Notes under the pieces: model-generated
Databases searched by the model: none
What the model was told of the DNA's origin: nothing
The model's input: the letters and a program-made list of their open reading frames with translations, nothing else
NCBI GenBank assembly: GCA_029168955.1
Contig: JAPDOI010000066.1
Coordinates: 1,364,501 to 1,428,500, forward strand
DNA length: 64,000 bases
Direction of reading: 5' to 3'
DNA from: Aplectana chamaeleonis
Lineage: Eukaryota > Nematoda > Chromadorea > Rhabditida > Cosmocercidae
In this document: piece by piece, positions 48,894 to 60,741 of the stretch
How the letters are laid out: each line of letters opens with the position of its first letter
Numbering within the stretch: position 1 is the stretch's first letter
Program-made: the position numbers and the translations under genes

Positions 48894-50229
48894 GTAGGGT
48901 TTAAATAACTCGCGCACTGAAGGGGACGAGCGCTGGGCAATAAAGCCCATTTGCGATTAGGTTCACGACGGCATCAGCTCCTGCTCTCCTCCGGCGTTCG
49001 CCCCCTTGAGGGAAGCCGCTAGCTCCTCTATATCAACCGAGTGAATATGCCCTAGACTCCAATATAGAATTTTGAACTTGTAGATTTTTAGGGCTCCGGC
49101 AGTCGAAAGAAATCGCCCGAAGTTTGTCCAGAGGGGTTATTTGCGTCGCTGAGCACAGTCGTGAGGTTCGCCTTCAATTCAGAGAAAGGTTAAGGTAGGG
49201 AGCGGTGGTAATAATTACAATTAGCTATGGTCGTCCGCAAATGAACGTCTATATCTCCATTTAGAGAAACGGAGCGCAGCTGTGGAAGTCGAATACGAGC
49301 TTTTCGGCAAAAATAGACCCTTGTCAGTCGCATTCTGTTCGCAATAGCCATTTTATTCGAATGGCATTCCCTTGTAAGTGAGCTCCAGATTTCTGTTAAA
49401 AATAGCTCCGATGGGGATGTCACCATAATTATGCCCCGCTACTAGCACTTGATCTCTACTTGATCCGCACATGCGCGCGTGAAATCAGCTGTGTGGACAA
49501 TGACAGACGAGCATCTGTTGGCGGGTGTATGGATTATTGTGTCTGTCTGTCTGTACGGTATCTAATCCATCATTGTGCAATTATCCGTCCTGTGCTGTTA
49601 ATTGTGCATCGCTGAATCTGCATGTGTGTGTGACCTCTGCCTGAGTCCTCAGCTGACCGATAAGGAGATCTGACTTTTTTGTCGCCAATCCATCAACAGG
49701 CGGACAGCAGGATTTGTTAATACGAGTTCAGAATTATCGATATTTTTGAAAATTCGATATACTATTACCGTACATATATTACAGTATACATACAGTAGAC
49801 ATGGAAATTCTCTTTCAAATGATAGAACAAACTGAATATAGAAAGAAAAACAAATTCGATAGAAGAATTCTTGAAAACCGTTGTCTCCAAAGACAACGAA
49901 ATTTCAAGAAAACAGAATAATAAACCAACTCCAATAGATCCTTGGCAAAAAAAGTTCAAAAAAGTGAATTTTTTGATTTCAGTCCAGTGAAACTTTCCAG
50001 ACGAATCAATTTTTCTCAATTTTTCGCTCAAAAAGCTTTAATTAAAAATAAGTACGAATAAAGCCAGAAATTATGCGAATACTAAATCAATATCCCAGAC
50101 TTTCGATTACTACATGAAAAACAGCCCAAAATCATTCAGTGAATGAATATAAGAAGACGTATACATGAAATTGATCTACAATACCCACCCTAAGTTTCGA
50201 TGAAGAGAGCGAAAAAACGAGGAAAATCG
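48894..50229. other. No recognised gene
   Basis: No domain-bearing frame or clear repeat. TCTGTCTGTCTGTACGG (49540) is a short simple repeat. AT-rich from 49740. Confidence 0.4.
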
Positions 50230-50470
50230 CTTTTTTCGTCTTCTGATCGTTTACTGCCTCAAAATGAGCGTTTTTAAAGCGTCTTTGGAATCGGCATCGA
50301 GCACTTTTTATTTTTGATCTCCGAATTTCTTATTTCCGAACAAGGCATAAAGGGTTGACAAAATCAATCAAGTGGGTGAGAAGTGGAACAATATCAGGCG
50401 CTGAAACGTTTGACTGTGTCTACACTAATTTGTTAAATTTTTTATTTCAGTTTTTTTTACAAATTTTGAA
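50230..50470. repeat. Degraded relative of the first foldback element
   Basis: GAACAAGGCATAAAGGGTTG then ACAAAATCAATCAAGTGGGTGA resembles AAACAAGGCATATAGGGCTA then ACACAATCAATCGAGTTGGTGA at 3735-3777, and GGCATCGAGCACTTTTT resembles GCATCGAGAGCTCTTTC. No ends recognised. Confidence 0.5.
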
Positions 50471-51019
50471 TTTCTTTAATTTTTCATTTTTTATTTCACT
50501 CTAATTCACCTCCGGGTAGTAATTATTAACTTTTCATTTGGATATCCAATTGTTATAAATATAATTCATTTTTCCTATTTTTCAGTTGCCGAAAATTAAA
50601 AACTCAAAATTTATCTAAATATTCGAAGTAACATTCCGAGATTTTAAATATGTAATTCTCAGCCAAGACATGATAACGAATTAAAGTTTTATGTCGTCTA
50701 CTGGAAATGACTGAATACCCGGAAAATCGTTTTTTCCAATCATCCGAATAAACTGAAAAGCTGGAAAACCAATATTCGGAATCTAGTATCAATCGAATAT
50801 TCGAAAATGATTCGTCTTCAGATAATTGTCCAACAAAAACTGTTAGAATAACTGGCCTCTCCGGAGGGCCTGAATGCAATCAACTTTGTGCGAATACATC
50901 GAAATTTTGAAAGACTGAATTTGAATTTCCGAAAGCAGCGTAATTCAAAAAAACTGATAACCGAGAAATTATGAAAAAATTCGAGAACAGATTAAAAATA
51001 ACGTTATAACGCACAGCCC

Positions 51020-51945
51020 TAGTATGCACTCTACTGGTTCCAGATGAAACTTGTCTCGAATGTCCGACTTTTCGACTGAGTAGAACATTGAATTTTTTCG
51101 AATATCCGACTTTCCTACTATAGTCTGGTTTTGAACTTTTTCGAGTATCCGACTTCCCGACTATAACCGGATTTTGGGACTCTATCGAATACCCGATTTT
51201 TAGACTATAGTCGGTTATCGCAAATTTTCGAATATTTTACTTAACGATTATAATCGGATTTTGAACTTTTTCGAATATCCGATTTTCGACTATAGTTGGA
51301 TTATGGACTTTTCGAATATCCAAGCTACGGACTTACGGATGAGCCACTTTTGCGAATATCCGGCTTTCCTACTATAGTTATATTTTGGGAGTTTATCGGA
51401 TATCCGATTTTTGGACTATAGTCGGTAATATGTAGCACTTTTTCGAGTATTTGACAATCCGACTTTATTTCGAATATCCGACTTTGAGACTATAGTAGGA
51501 TTTTGGGAGTTTATCAAATATCCGATTTTTGGACTATAGTCGGTTATAGCACTTTTTCGAGTATTTGACTTTCCGACTTCAGTGGGATTCCGGACCTTTT
51601 CGAATCTCCGACTTTTCTACTATAGTCGATTATTGCACTTTTTCGATTATTTGACTTAACGAATATAATCGGATTTTGGATTTTTTCGAATATCCAATTT
51701 TTGGACTGCAGTCGGATTAAGGACTTTTCCAAGTAACGGAATATAGGACTTACGGATATGACACTTTTTCGAATTTCCGTCATTCCGACAATAGTCAGGT
51801 TTTTGACTTTTTCAAATATCCGACTTTTCGACTATGGTCGGATATCGCATTTTTTCGAATAACCGACTTTCCGACAATAGTCGGGTTTTTGGCTTTTCCA
51901 ATAATCAGGCTTCTCGGAAAAAATGACTTTTTTTTATCCGACTGA
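51020..51945. repeat. Tandem repeat of GACTATAGTCGG units
   Basis: About 15 units of 55-65 bp, each with TTTTTCGAATATCCGAC(T)TT followed by (T)CGACTATAGTCGGATT. The ACTATAGT core is palindromic. Copies diverge moderately. Immediately before it, 51009-51020 is a solitary right tip of the hAT family. Confidence 0.8.
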
Positions 51946-51987
51946 AACAGTCGGATACTCATCCGATTGTTCGATCCGGAACAACTA

Positions 51988-53178
51988 CTCAGACAGTAGC
52001 AGGCCCGGAGCGCAACCGATCCCGCCCCTCCCCGCCCACTGCGACTGAAACGCAGAGCACTTGATATTCGAACTTGCGGTGCGTTTCGGTTGTGATTGCA
52101 ACGTGCAGTGCGTTCAGGTTTCTCTCCGGGCCACATGCGTTGACTGACGCGCGCATTTCGAAATCGGATGAAATCTAAACAAGGAAGAGCATCTGGGCTT
52201 CCTGCGATTTTTGAGCGGGATTCTCACTGTTTCTCTTGTAGGGCTTGTAATCGATTTTCTCTGCTCCATTTGTGCTCAACATTCGACCATCCTAGAATTC
52301 ACTACATTCTTCATATTTGTGCAATATTTAGACTGTAGTCAAAAATTGAAACGTTAAAATGACCTTCCAAATGCAGTTTGCAAATATTCATGTAGGGAAT
52401 ATTTCGGATTTATTTAATCATTTCAAAAAAATGAGAAAAACGAATCGCTCTTATATTTAATTTTATACTTAAATTTATATTTAAATTTTAATGTTTGGAA
52501 TGAATAATTGCCATGCATACTTTCCATTGTTAGCTCTGAATCGTTCAACGAGATCATTAGAAGAACTCTGAGAAAGGGCGGTTGTTATGAATACCTAATA
52601 ACTTTAGGGAGATATACCTAATACATAGTGCTGGAAAATCAGGTGAAATCAGAAGATCAATGGGTGAAGGTGTGACGGAATCAAAATTCTAAGCAGAGGA
52701 AAGTGTATTAAGCTGCAAGGTATTTCATAATCAGCACTAGCTCAAAAAAGGGACAATTAAGGGTCACAGTAATCAAGCAAATGCAGTAGGGTGGGGTAAT
52801 TCGGTGAATGTGTGGAAATCGTTGGATTCTTCCTTGAAAATTCGATTAGCTTAAATGGGTGCGATAATCGATCAGGGAAGCGTCTGAACCACGTCGATGT
52901 ATCGATTTTTGCAATTGTGTTGCTGAAATCGGTTTATATGTAGAAGGCGCCCGGGGCGCAACCATGTGTGGTGTATGATGTACTGTGACGTCATCAGCCA
53001 ACAGTTGCGCTCAGGGCGCTGCGTGAATCAATCTCGTCGGTAGCACCCGGAGCGCAACGCATGCGGCCTGGATCGCAACATATGTGGCCCGGAAATTGCC
53101 AAATTTGTCACCCTGAGCGCAACATGGACGCGGCTCCGGGTGCAGTCGGGGTGGGCTCAGGGCCTGCTATCGTCTGAG
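51988..53178. mobile_element. CTCAGAC-tipped element, 1.2 kb
   Basis: Ends CTCAGACAGTAGCAGGCCC...GGGCCTGCTATCGTCTGAG, flanked by TA (51986-51987, 53179-53180). Repeated subterminal motif CCGGAGCGCAAC(C/G) at 52006, 53048 and 53070. The interior is AT-rich and non-coding. Third member of the tip family seen at 16792 and 17052. Confidence 0.78.
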
Positions 53179-53264
53179 TATAGTATGTGCTGACAACAAA
53201 AATGTGAAAATTTAACAAAAAAGAAAAATAAACTAAATTAAAATAAAAAATAGGAAATCTTGAT

Positions 53265-53617
53265 ATAATGGAGGCCGCAAAACTTTATTGAAAGTTTCAA
53301 AAGCTTCAAAAGTTTCTAAATATTGAAACTCTCGAAATTTCTTGAAACTTCTTGGCAGGTGAGCTTTCGGCGCTTAGCGCCTTTCTCAAACCTAAAGAAC
53401 TGGCCAAAGGGCCTGGCCAACAAGTAAGACAGATCTAGATCTAGATAGAGAAAGATAGATAGATCTTACTTGGTGGCCAGGCCCCTCGGCCAGTTCTTTG
53501 GCTTTGAGAAAGGCGCTAAGTGCCGAAAGCTCACCTGCGAAGAAGTTTCAAGAATTTTGGGAAAGTTTCAATTTTTGAAACTTTCAATGAAATTTTGCAG
53601 CCTCCATTGTATCAACA
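53265..53617. mobile_element. 350-bp hairpin element with twin CGAAAGCTCACC motifs
   Basis: Ends TTGATATAATGGAGGC...GCCTCCATTGTATCAA. Each arm holds TTGAGAAAGGCGCTAAG(T/C)GCCGAAAGCTCACC, a stem-loop flanked by GAGA and GAAA, like the block at 1935. The centre is TAGATCTAGATCTAGATAG, a simple repeat. Confidence 0.75.
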
Positions 53618-53762
53618 GCACTATGAGGCTCAGAGATAGCGCAATTCTCCCAAAAATAGGAAAGTAAAGAAACAAAAAACGAAAAAAACTAAAGGAGTTA
53701 TTCGCACAAGCATTCAAAATCCTCAGTTTTTAGTTCATCTCGCGCTCAAAAAGCCTTCCCAT

Positions 53763-54005
53763 CTAGAACAACAAACTCAATATTCCAATTTTCTTCTCCG
53801 AGGTCCCTCTTACCCCACCAAAGAACACTTGCTGTCCCCATACACTTCCACAAGGCGCTGGCCGTTTTTCCCCTATAGACGAGGGGAGACTTTGCCAGAT
53901 GAAACCGGTTTCATCACCAACGAGAAGACATTCATTCATCTCAGACCTCCAAAAGACCACCACCAGAGCACTCTCTGACACTTTGTGTCCGTAATTTTGC
54001 GTCAT
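53763..54005 (-). pseudogene. Possible pogo/Tigger-type transposase fragment
   Basis: The minus strand contains LLVGDETGFIWQSLPS, which resembles the DETG(F/L)-W--LP block around the first catalytic Asp in pogo/Tigger DDE transposases. About 80 codons are open. No other catalytic block was found nearby, so this rests on one motif. Confidence 0.3.
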
Positions 54006-54900
54006 TTATGGAACTTGAATCCCTCCGTGGGTTCTGTCGCTGCTGCTAATGTTTGCGGGTGTTTGTATGTTTGCGCAGGGGAGTTCGACGTGATGATGAC
54101 CCCCCAGAGCGTACTCTTCCTTGCGCGCCGGCGCAGGCCCAACTAATCCAACTACGGGGTCTTCAAACGCCGTAGAGGTAAACATCATAGCCAGCGTAAG
54201 AACACACGAGAGAGCGTAACGCCAAACGCCCTGCGCAAGACGTGCGCAACACCACTCCATACACAAAGCCGTGTTATTTACGGGAAATGATGATCTTTGA
54301 AGGATGCCGAGAACAGCCACTGGATATGAACTTTCGTAACTTACAAGGGAGCTCCTTTTGGTCAGAGTGGCCATTTCAAATGAAATGTACTTTATAAAAC
54401 TATTCTTGAACATAGAATGCAAATAGTCTCTCCTCAGCTGCCTAAAATCCCTCTGAAAGGGTATAGGCGCTTATCTACACTAAGCGGCGCGGGGACCAGG
54501 TTTAGGCCCACATTGTTTTCTTGTTTTTTTTTTTGCCCACACCCACATTCACATTTACAGATCTGGGGGCCCAGAAAGAAGGGACCGCAGCCTCCGCCGT
54601 CCACGATGAGAAATAAATGATATTTAGCGGTGCAAAAAAAAGCTGTGTAATCCAACAGAGTAAAATTATATTTTAAAAAAATTTGTTCAAAAATAACTTA
54701 AAATATAAAATAAATAATCTTTTTTTCTACCACATTATCGAGTTCCGCTGGTTTTTTATTGATCTGAACATCAAACTTGCGATTAACCTGAGAAGCCTCA
54801 CGAATTCTCAAGGTGGAAAAAGGGAGCCGCACGAAGTTTCGGGATTGAAGAGGGTTCTGGATAGATTTCGTTGGGGTGCGGTAGGTAAAGCCTGCCCTAA
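54006..54900. other. No recognised gene
   Basis: A 138-codon open frame on the minus strand (54006-54422) has no domain I recognise and no splice context. The rest is AT-rich. Confidence 0.35.
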
Positions 54901-54909
54901 TCCGACTGA

Positions 54910-55100
54910 CCGCCCACGCGGTCGGCGTGCGTGTCGACTGGTCGTCGCGGAGGTATTTCTTGGAAGGAGTTATTCTACGGCTGCAAACAGCTGACTGGGA
55001 TCTTATCCACTATTCATATGATATTCCCTATAATCGATTTACGAGTCTGAGATGTGCCTCCATGGCGGCAGCTGGACACGCCCGCCGACCGCGTGGGCGC
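54910..55100. mobile_element. CGCCCACGCGGTCGGC hairpin MITE
   Basis: Ends CGCCCACGCGGTCGGCGTGC...GCCGACCGCGTGGGCG, with internal CGGCTGCAAACAGCTGACTG and TAATCGATT. Other copies: 62880-63105, 63860-64000 (runs off the window) and a half at 33097. Confidence 0.75.
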
Positions 55101-57355
55101 ACAGTTTCATTCGAATGAACTTTATACGATATTTTGGAAAGAATATCTAATCTAGCCGAGAACTTTCTGTGAGGGTTATAGAGGAGGTGGGGGGGAGGGA
55201 GGGGGGTGCTGAATACGAGTTTGTGATCCTTTAATCGATTCGCATCTGCACAATAAGAATTTCGATCCGACACAGACTATATATTTGCACTCACATTTGC
55301 ATTTTATTATTGTTTTGAATTCAGTCTGTTGTATGTACTCCGACAAATTTCGGCCCCGGAATCGCCTGATTATTCGGATCGTTCACCCAATCCGCAGGTC
55401 GGCTTCTGTTGCTTTCCGGGCCACTGCTGTCGCTGTGCGGGCTCCTCCAGTTCACCCAAACAGCAGTGGCCCGGAGACTGGGAGGGCAAACCAAACTGTC
55501 ACACGGTTCCGATTCCTGTTAGTGGCGGCTCGGAGCCGAGAACGTTCCGAGTAGGCCCATACAAGAAAAAAAAACGGGACAGTCGACGATAAAACGAATA
55601 ATTTTATTTTCTAAAAAAAATTACAAGTACATATATTACATATAGAAATAAAAAAATAAACAAAAGAATTGCGTTCAAAAAACCAGAATTTTTCAGACAT
55701 AATTTTCAGTAACCGAAAGAGAATGTCAAAACTTCTTATAACTGAAAAAATTAGAAACAAATCATTAATTGAATGCTTTCCCTTATTCAAATCGACTTTG
55801 ATGTTCTTGCTCATCAATCAATGCCTGTTGCATATTTAAAAAGTAGTAATCCGCGCGATCCTCTTCCTATTTCTCTCCCTTCCTCTGCTCAGCTTTTTCG
55901 TTCATTCAGACTCTTTTTCCCCGGCGCAGCATTTGTTGACGCAGCTGGACGCATCTGTGAGTCCGAGTTTGAAACTAGCGCGAGAACGAGCATTATATTC
56001 ATATTCAAAGCTGAATAAACCTCTTTGTCACCCAGAGATCTGCCTTGTCGAGACTATGTTGGATACTCTCAGATAGGAGAAGTCCTCCTTCTGTGTGTAC
56101 TACACATGTCTGTTGATGTGGTCAAGTATGGATTACTGGGCTTGCCGATGCCCTGTTATAAACTGGGACTAATCCGCTCCCTCAGATGTCATCAAAGACA
56201 CACGCGGCTAGCCTCTGGTATGGAACAAAGCCGCCAGAAGTCAGAAGGATTACGGTAGTCTTTTAATGCGAATATACGGTATCTGCTTAGGCGATTATAT
56301 ACATAGAAGCAAAAAAATCCTAATTTTCAATGACTAACTCCATTGAGATTGTGCGAAGCCTTCAAAAATCAGCTTAACAATTATTTTTCTAAAATTTTCC
56401 ATCTTTTCAAAACTGTTTTGAAAAAGCGAAGGACACCTAAATTATATCCAGATGAGTAAAAAATTAATTCATCAATGTTCACACCAGTTTCCACGCTCTA
56501 AAACCTCATTACAAGCTTAGTTTTTTGATCAAATTCAACTGAATCAGGGATATACAAAAAAAAATTCGAAAACGAAAAACCAAAAAATTGAACTTCTCGT
56601 TTCATGAACATTTTTTTGTGAATATTGGTAACCAATTGGAGATCATTAATTTCAAGACCTTTTCTGGCTTTTTTTTCAGTACTGATTAGAAAAAGCAAAA
56701 AAAAATAGAAAAATGAAAAAAATGTGCATTCTTGCAGCGTAGCAGAATGTAGGGAAGCGTTCTACACATTTTAGAACCCAAGATCTTTCGCTTTCCGATT
56801 TTCGGTCATCAAAATTCTCGCACATGGAACTGAATGAGTTTTGGAATTTGGCCGTACATTCGAATTCGTCAGATCAGTCCCGAACGGAGGCAGCCTGCGG
56901 ATGCGTTCGCGTCGCGGCAATCGCCGACTACTTGCAGGTCTTCTAGTTCGGCATTCTTTCTTTGCAATATCGGTATCGCCTATGGCGTTCAGACACATGG
57001 AAAAAGCGTAACTCTCCCTCGAAACTGGGAACTTTCCTAGTTAGGTGAATCTGTTGCGACATCAAAAAGTGAGTATCATGAAGACTATTGAGTTTTTTTC
57101 AGTCTTCGCTTTTTTTTCTTTTTTTTTCATGATTTTCAAGGCTGGGGAGAAGTCGTGAATTGCGATCCACGACGCTCGTGTGTAAACGCGCTCGCAGAGA
57201 GAAAAAAGAGCAAACATATGTATGAAAAAGGAAAGGCAAACATGTTTTCTGAAGGAAAAAAATCAGAATGGAATCTGTCATGACAAAAAAAATTAAAATG
57301 TCCTGAAGACTCAAAAATCATTTGAAAGAGAGAGACGGCACTGCATGCCTTCCTT
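55101..57355. other. No recognised gene
   Basis: Contains a G-rich tract at 55183-55208 and a diverged CTCAGG MITE relative at 55360-55530. Several frames of 60-80 codons lack recognisable domains. 55610-56740 is very AT-rich. Confidence 0.4.
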
Positions 57356-57359
57356 TTTG

Positions 57360-58330
57360 TACAATATTCTAGGGGCCACCCATGAAGTTTAGTTCCTTCT
57401 AAACCATTCCCATCGTTGTTTTCCTAAAGATTACCCATGATATTCAAAGCACTCTAATCAGTGCTCGTATACGGTATTTCAGAAACAGTCCAAGCGATTT
57501 ACTCCTCCCCCACCACTCCCCATATGGGACCACCAATAATGTTAGGTCCCCCACTCTGCTTCCTTACATAAAATTCTAGTCCGCACCTACATATGTATGG
57601 ATTAAAGAAACCACATATGAAATGTAATCCCTCGACATTTTAAGGACCCGTGAAGTTAAGCCTTCCCTAAAAGTTTCCATGGCCGAATTTCCAAGGGCCA
57701 CCCATGACGTTTAGTTCTTGTCGACCCACTCCCATTGTTGCTTTTCTACAGGCCACCAGAGATGTTGAGTTCTCTTCAATCAAATTTTGTGAACAGTAGT
57801 CCAGAAACCACCCAAGAAACTAAGCCCACACCATCCGTTCCCGCATTTGGTATTTTAGGGGCCACCCAAAAAATTTAATCTTGCCTCTCTGCCTCCTAAC
57901 ATGAAATTCTAGCGTCCACCAATGAAATTCGGTTGCTGCCATACCATGGACCACCCTTAAAGTTGATCTCCCTCTAACTCGCCTCCGTATTTGATACCCT
58001 TGAAGACGTGCATTGGGCCTAATCCTCTTCTACCGTTCCTATGGTGGTAAATTCAAAGACCACCCATGGAGACTTTTTCCCTTTCCCATTTGGGTGAACT
58101 GGAGGAGCCCAGCCAGCAACCACCGTGGTTCGGAGATTGTGAGTCGAACAGGAATCGGATCCGAACAGTCAGACCCGTTCGTGAACCAACATTGAGATTT
58201 AGTCCACCCTAACCCGCTAACAGAGATGCATTCAAGGCGCGCACCCATAATATTTAGCCCTCTCCAGTTCTTCCCCTAGCTGACATTCTAGTCTCAACCC
58301 TAGGTCGCTCACTCCCCATAACCCGAAACC
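57360..58330. repeat. GGGCCACCCATGAAGTTTAG repeat array
   Basis: About twelve units of 70-90 bp with (G)GCCACCCATGA(A/C)(A/G)TTTAGT(T/C)C then a C/T-rich spacer (CCACTCCCATTGTTGC). It is the reverse complement of the family at 32820-34310. No gene. Confidence 0.75.
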
Positions 58331-58700
58331 TGCTCCCTTTAACCCGCTCATGAAACCATGCTTACTAGGGTCAATGGCCTTTTTACGGCGCGCCGGGGAT
58401 TACGGTAGGAACAGATGACCGTATTCGTCGTCAGACTGACTAACTGAATGACTGGAATAAAAAAACTATATCAAGGTCGAAAAGTGTCGCAGAGGCGGCG
58501 GAAACCTGTCGCTCGTGCGACGCCGTTGATGGCCTCACTTACTCGTAACCTTCGCGAGCACAAACGAGCAGGTAACCTCTATCGAAAGTCGTTGCGCCGA
58601 CGTCGTGGAAATGACGAAATAGAGAAAGAGAACGTCGTCAAGGTTCCTCTCGCAATTAAATGCTATAAAACTTGACATTTTGCAAGAGAAGACGAAAGAG
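58331..58700. other. Unassigned; basic open frame
   Basis: A plus-strand frame at 58448-58675 encodes a 75-residue Arg/Lys-rich peptide (RRRKPVARATPLMASLTRNL). No family recognised and no splice context; chance cannot be excluded. Confidence 0.2.
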
Positions 58701-58949
58701 TAGATGAATTGAGAATGGGGAAGGCAGTCGCGGAAAACTTCTATTCACCCAACAACTGGTTTAGTTTCGAGTAATTTAGGGCAGTGAAGAACCGTTTCCA
58801 CCGAAAGAATGAGAAACTGCTCAGTGTTTCGGATCAATATTGTGATGATTTACGTGAGAGTAGGAGCGACTTTTCACAAAGAAAGTCATTAAAAACCTCA
58901 GAAACGGCTGAGAGGCGCAAACAACTTGTGGGGATCAGAACAGACAACG

Positions 58950-60430
58950 CAGCAACTTTCGAGACCAAGTTACCAGCGAGTTTTAAGAATCTGAACAAAC
59001 AACAAATAAAAACATGAAATTCAGCATATAAAATAAAATTTAATAGGCGAATTTAGGATAAAAAAAATAAAAAATAAAAATAATGTAATCAATGAAAGTT
59101 CTATTCTCTTGACTTGTAATACACAAAAATGCTGTTCCGATTTAGCGCAAGCCTTTCGAAGACTGCATGTATCTTAGGTTTTGGCTCCGTGAAACTTGTT
59201 CATTATTTTTACTCTGTGTTAAACTTGCGCTTATCATAGAATAATGTGCAAAATCAGCATTTCGCGTATTGAATGCAGCACAGTGAGGCCCGTGTAAGCT
59301 CATTTAACTTGCTCGAAAGTTTCTCAGGGAAGCTGCAACGTGCGAACATTTTTTGACACCGTAATACAAAACACAAGAGCTTGTAAGCAAGTTACCAGCG
59401 ACTTCAGCGCAAGTTGTTCGAACGCTTCATTTAATCTGATATGTTTGTTACGCGGGCGAAAACAAGTTTTTCGTCATTACTTTATGTTACCCACAAACTC
59501 TGGGCTTAAATTGTTGACAATTGATTAAACCTTTTGATTACGTCCCGTGGATGCAAATTGTAAGCAACACTTGAGCTGAGGACCTGAGTGACCTGCAGCA
59601 GACTTAAAATTAAGAGCGGAATAAGATATTTGCGAGGTTTGTGCAGTGCAGTAAGTTACGTGATAGCTTTAAGCAACTTGTGGCTGGCAACTTGCTAAAA
59701 GCTTGTACGTGAATACGTGCAAACAACTAACCGACACCATAAAAGAAAACTCCGGAGCTTCGAACATGTTACCCACGACATTGCCGCAACTTGCTCGAAG
59801 GCTTCGCACAACTAATTCATTTGTGATACAGATAACAAACAACGTTTTTTTCATTATTCAAATTGCAGGCTAACTTCGATTATGCACATAAAGAAGAATA
59901 ATTAGCAAACAAGTTTTTTTTGCCCGCATGTACATATACAGCGCATATACTTACTTGTAAGCGTAAAATAACTTGTTTAAACACCTCGTAGAAAGTCTGA
60001 AAACTGCCAACAACTTGTCGACACCATGACATAACAGTCAAGAACGTTTTAGCAAGTTACTACCGACTTTGGCGCAGATTGCTCGAACGTTTGTAAGACA
60101 AATTGAGAGTAACATTTTCTCATTATTTTTAAATCACCCGTATATGCAGTTTAGACTTGCACGAAACATGAAATAATGTTTGAAACAATTTGCTTGCAAG
60201 TTGGGTGCAGTGCAGTAAGTTACACAATAGCCTTAGGCAACCTGTTCGAAGGGTAAAATATGCATGCATACGTGTGAACAACTTACCGACACCATAAAAG
60301 ATCACTCAGGGTTCTCTAAACAAGCTGTCTGTTACTTAAGCGCATAGAGCTCGCAGGCTCCGCGTAACTAATGCATTGGCGACGCAGGTAACATTCAATT
60401 GTTTTAGAATCAGGGAGAAATGTTGGCGGT
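58950..60430. repeat. AAGTTACCAGCGACTT-type dispersed repeat region
   Basis: Repeated segments of 300-600 bp share AAGTTACCAGCGACTTCAGC then GCAAGTTGTTCGAACG, and CAGTGCAGTAAGTTACGTGA (59645, 60207). Copies are in the same orientation and 70-80% alike by eye. It resembles the GTAACTTG units of 31860-32540. No gene. Confidence 0.55.
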
Positions 60431-60741
60431 ATGGACAGACAACTAGTTTTTTTTCAAATTGCACTGCAGATATACACCAAAAATCAGCTGGAGGTTTAAC
60501 TCAATCTCCCACGATGGGTAAGGTTTTCTCCCCACCCCTCAACGCTTTCTCAACGCAGCGATCACCTCCCTGTCTGAATAATCATCATCAATCACCAGCC
60601 AACTCATCTGACATTTACCAATAACACAATGACACCCACACATGACAGATCACTGCCGGGATTTGATTGGGTCGTGAGGTTGACCCCAATGACCCTAATC
60701 ATCCATTCAAAAGAAGGTGGTCCCCAAGATTGCTCATTTAA

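Noticed and set aside
49765..50031. 88-codon minus-strand frame
   Set aside because: AT-rich Phe/Leu-biased peptide with no domain or splice context; consistent with chance.
54006..54422. 138-codon minus-strand frame as a gene
   Set aside because: No recognisable domain, no splice sites, and composition like its surroundings.
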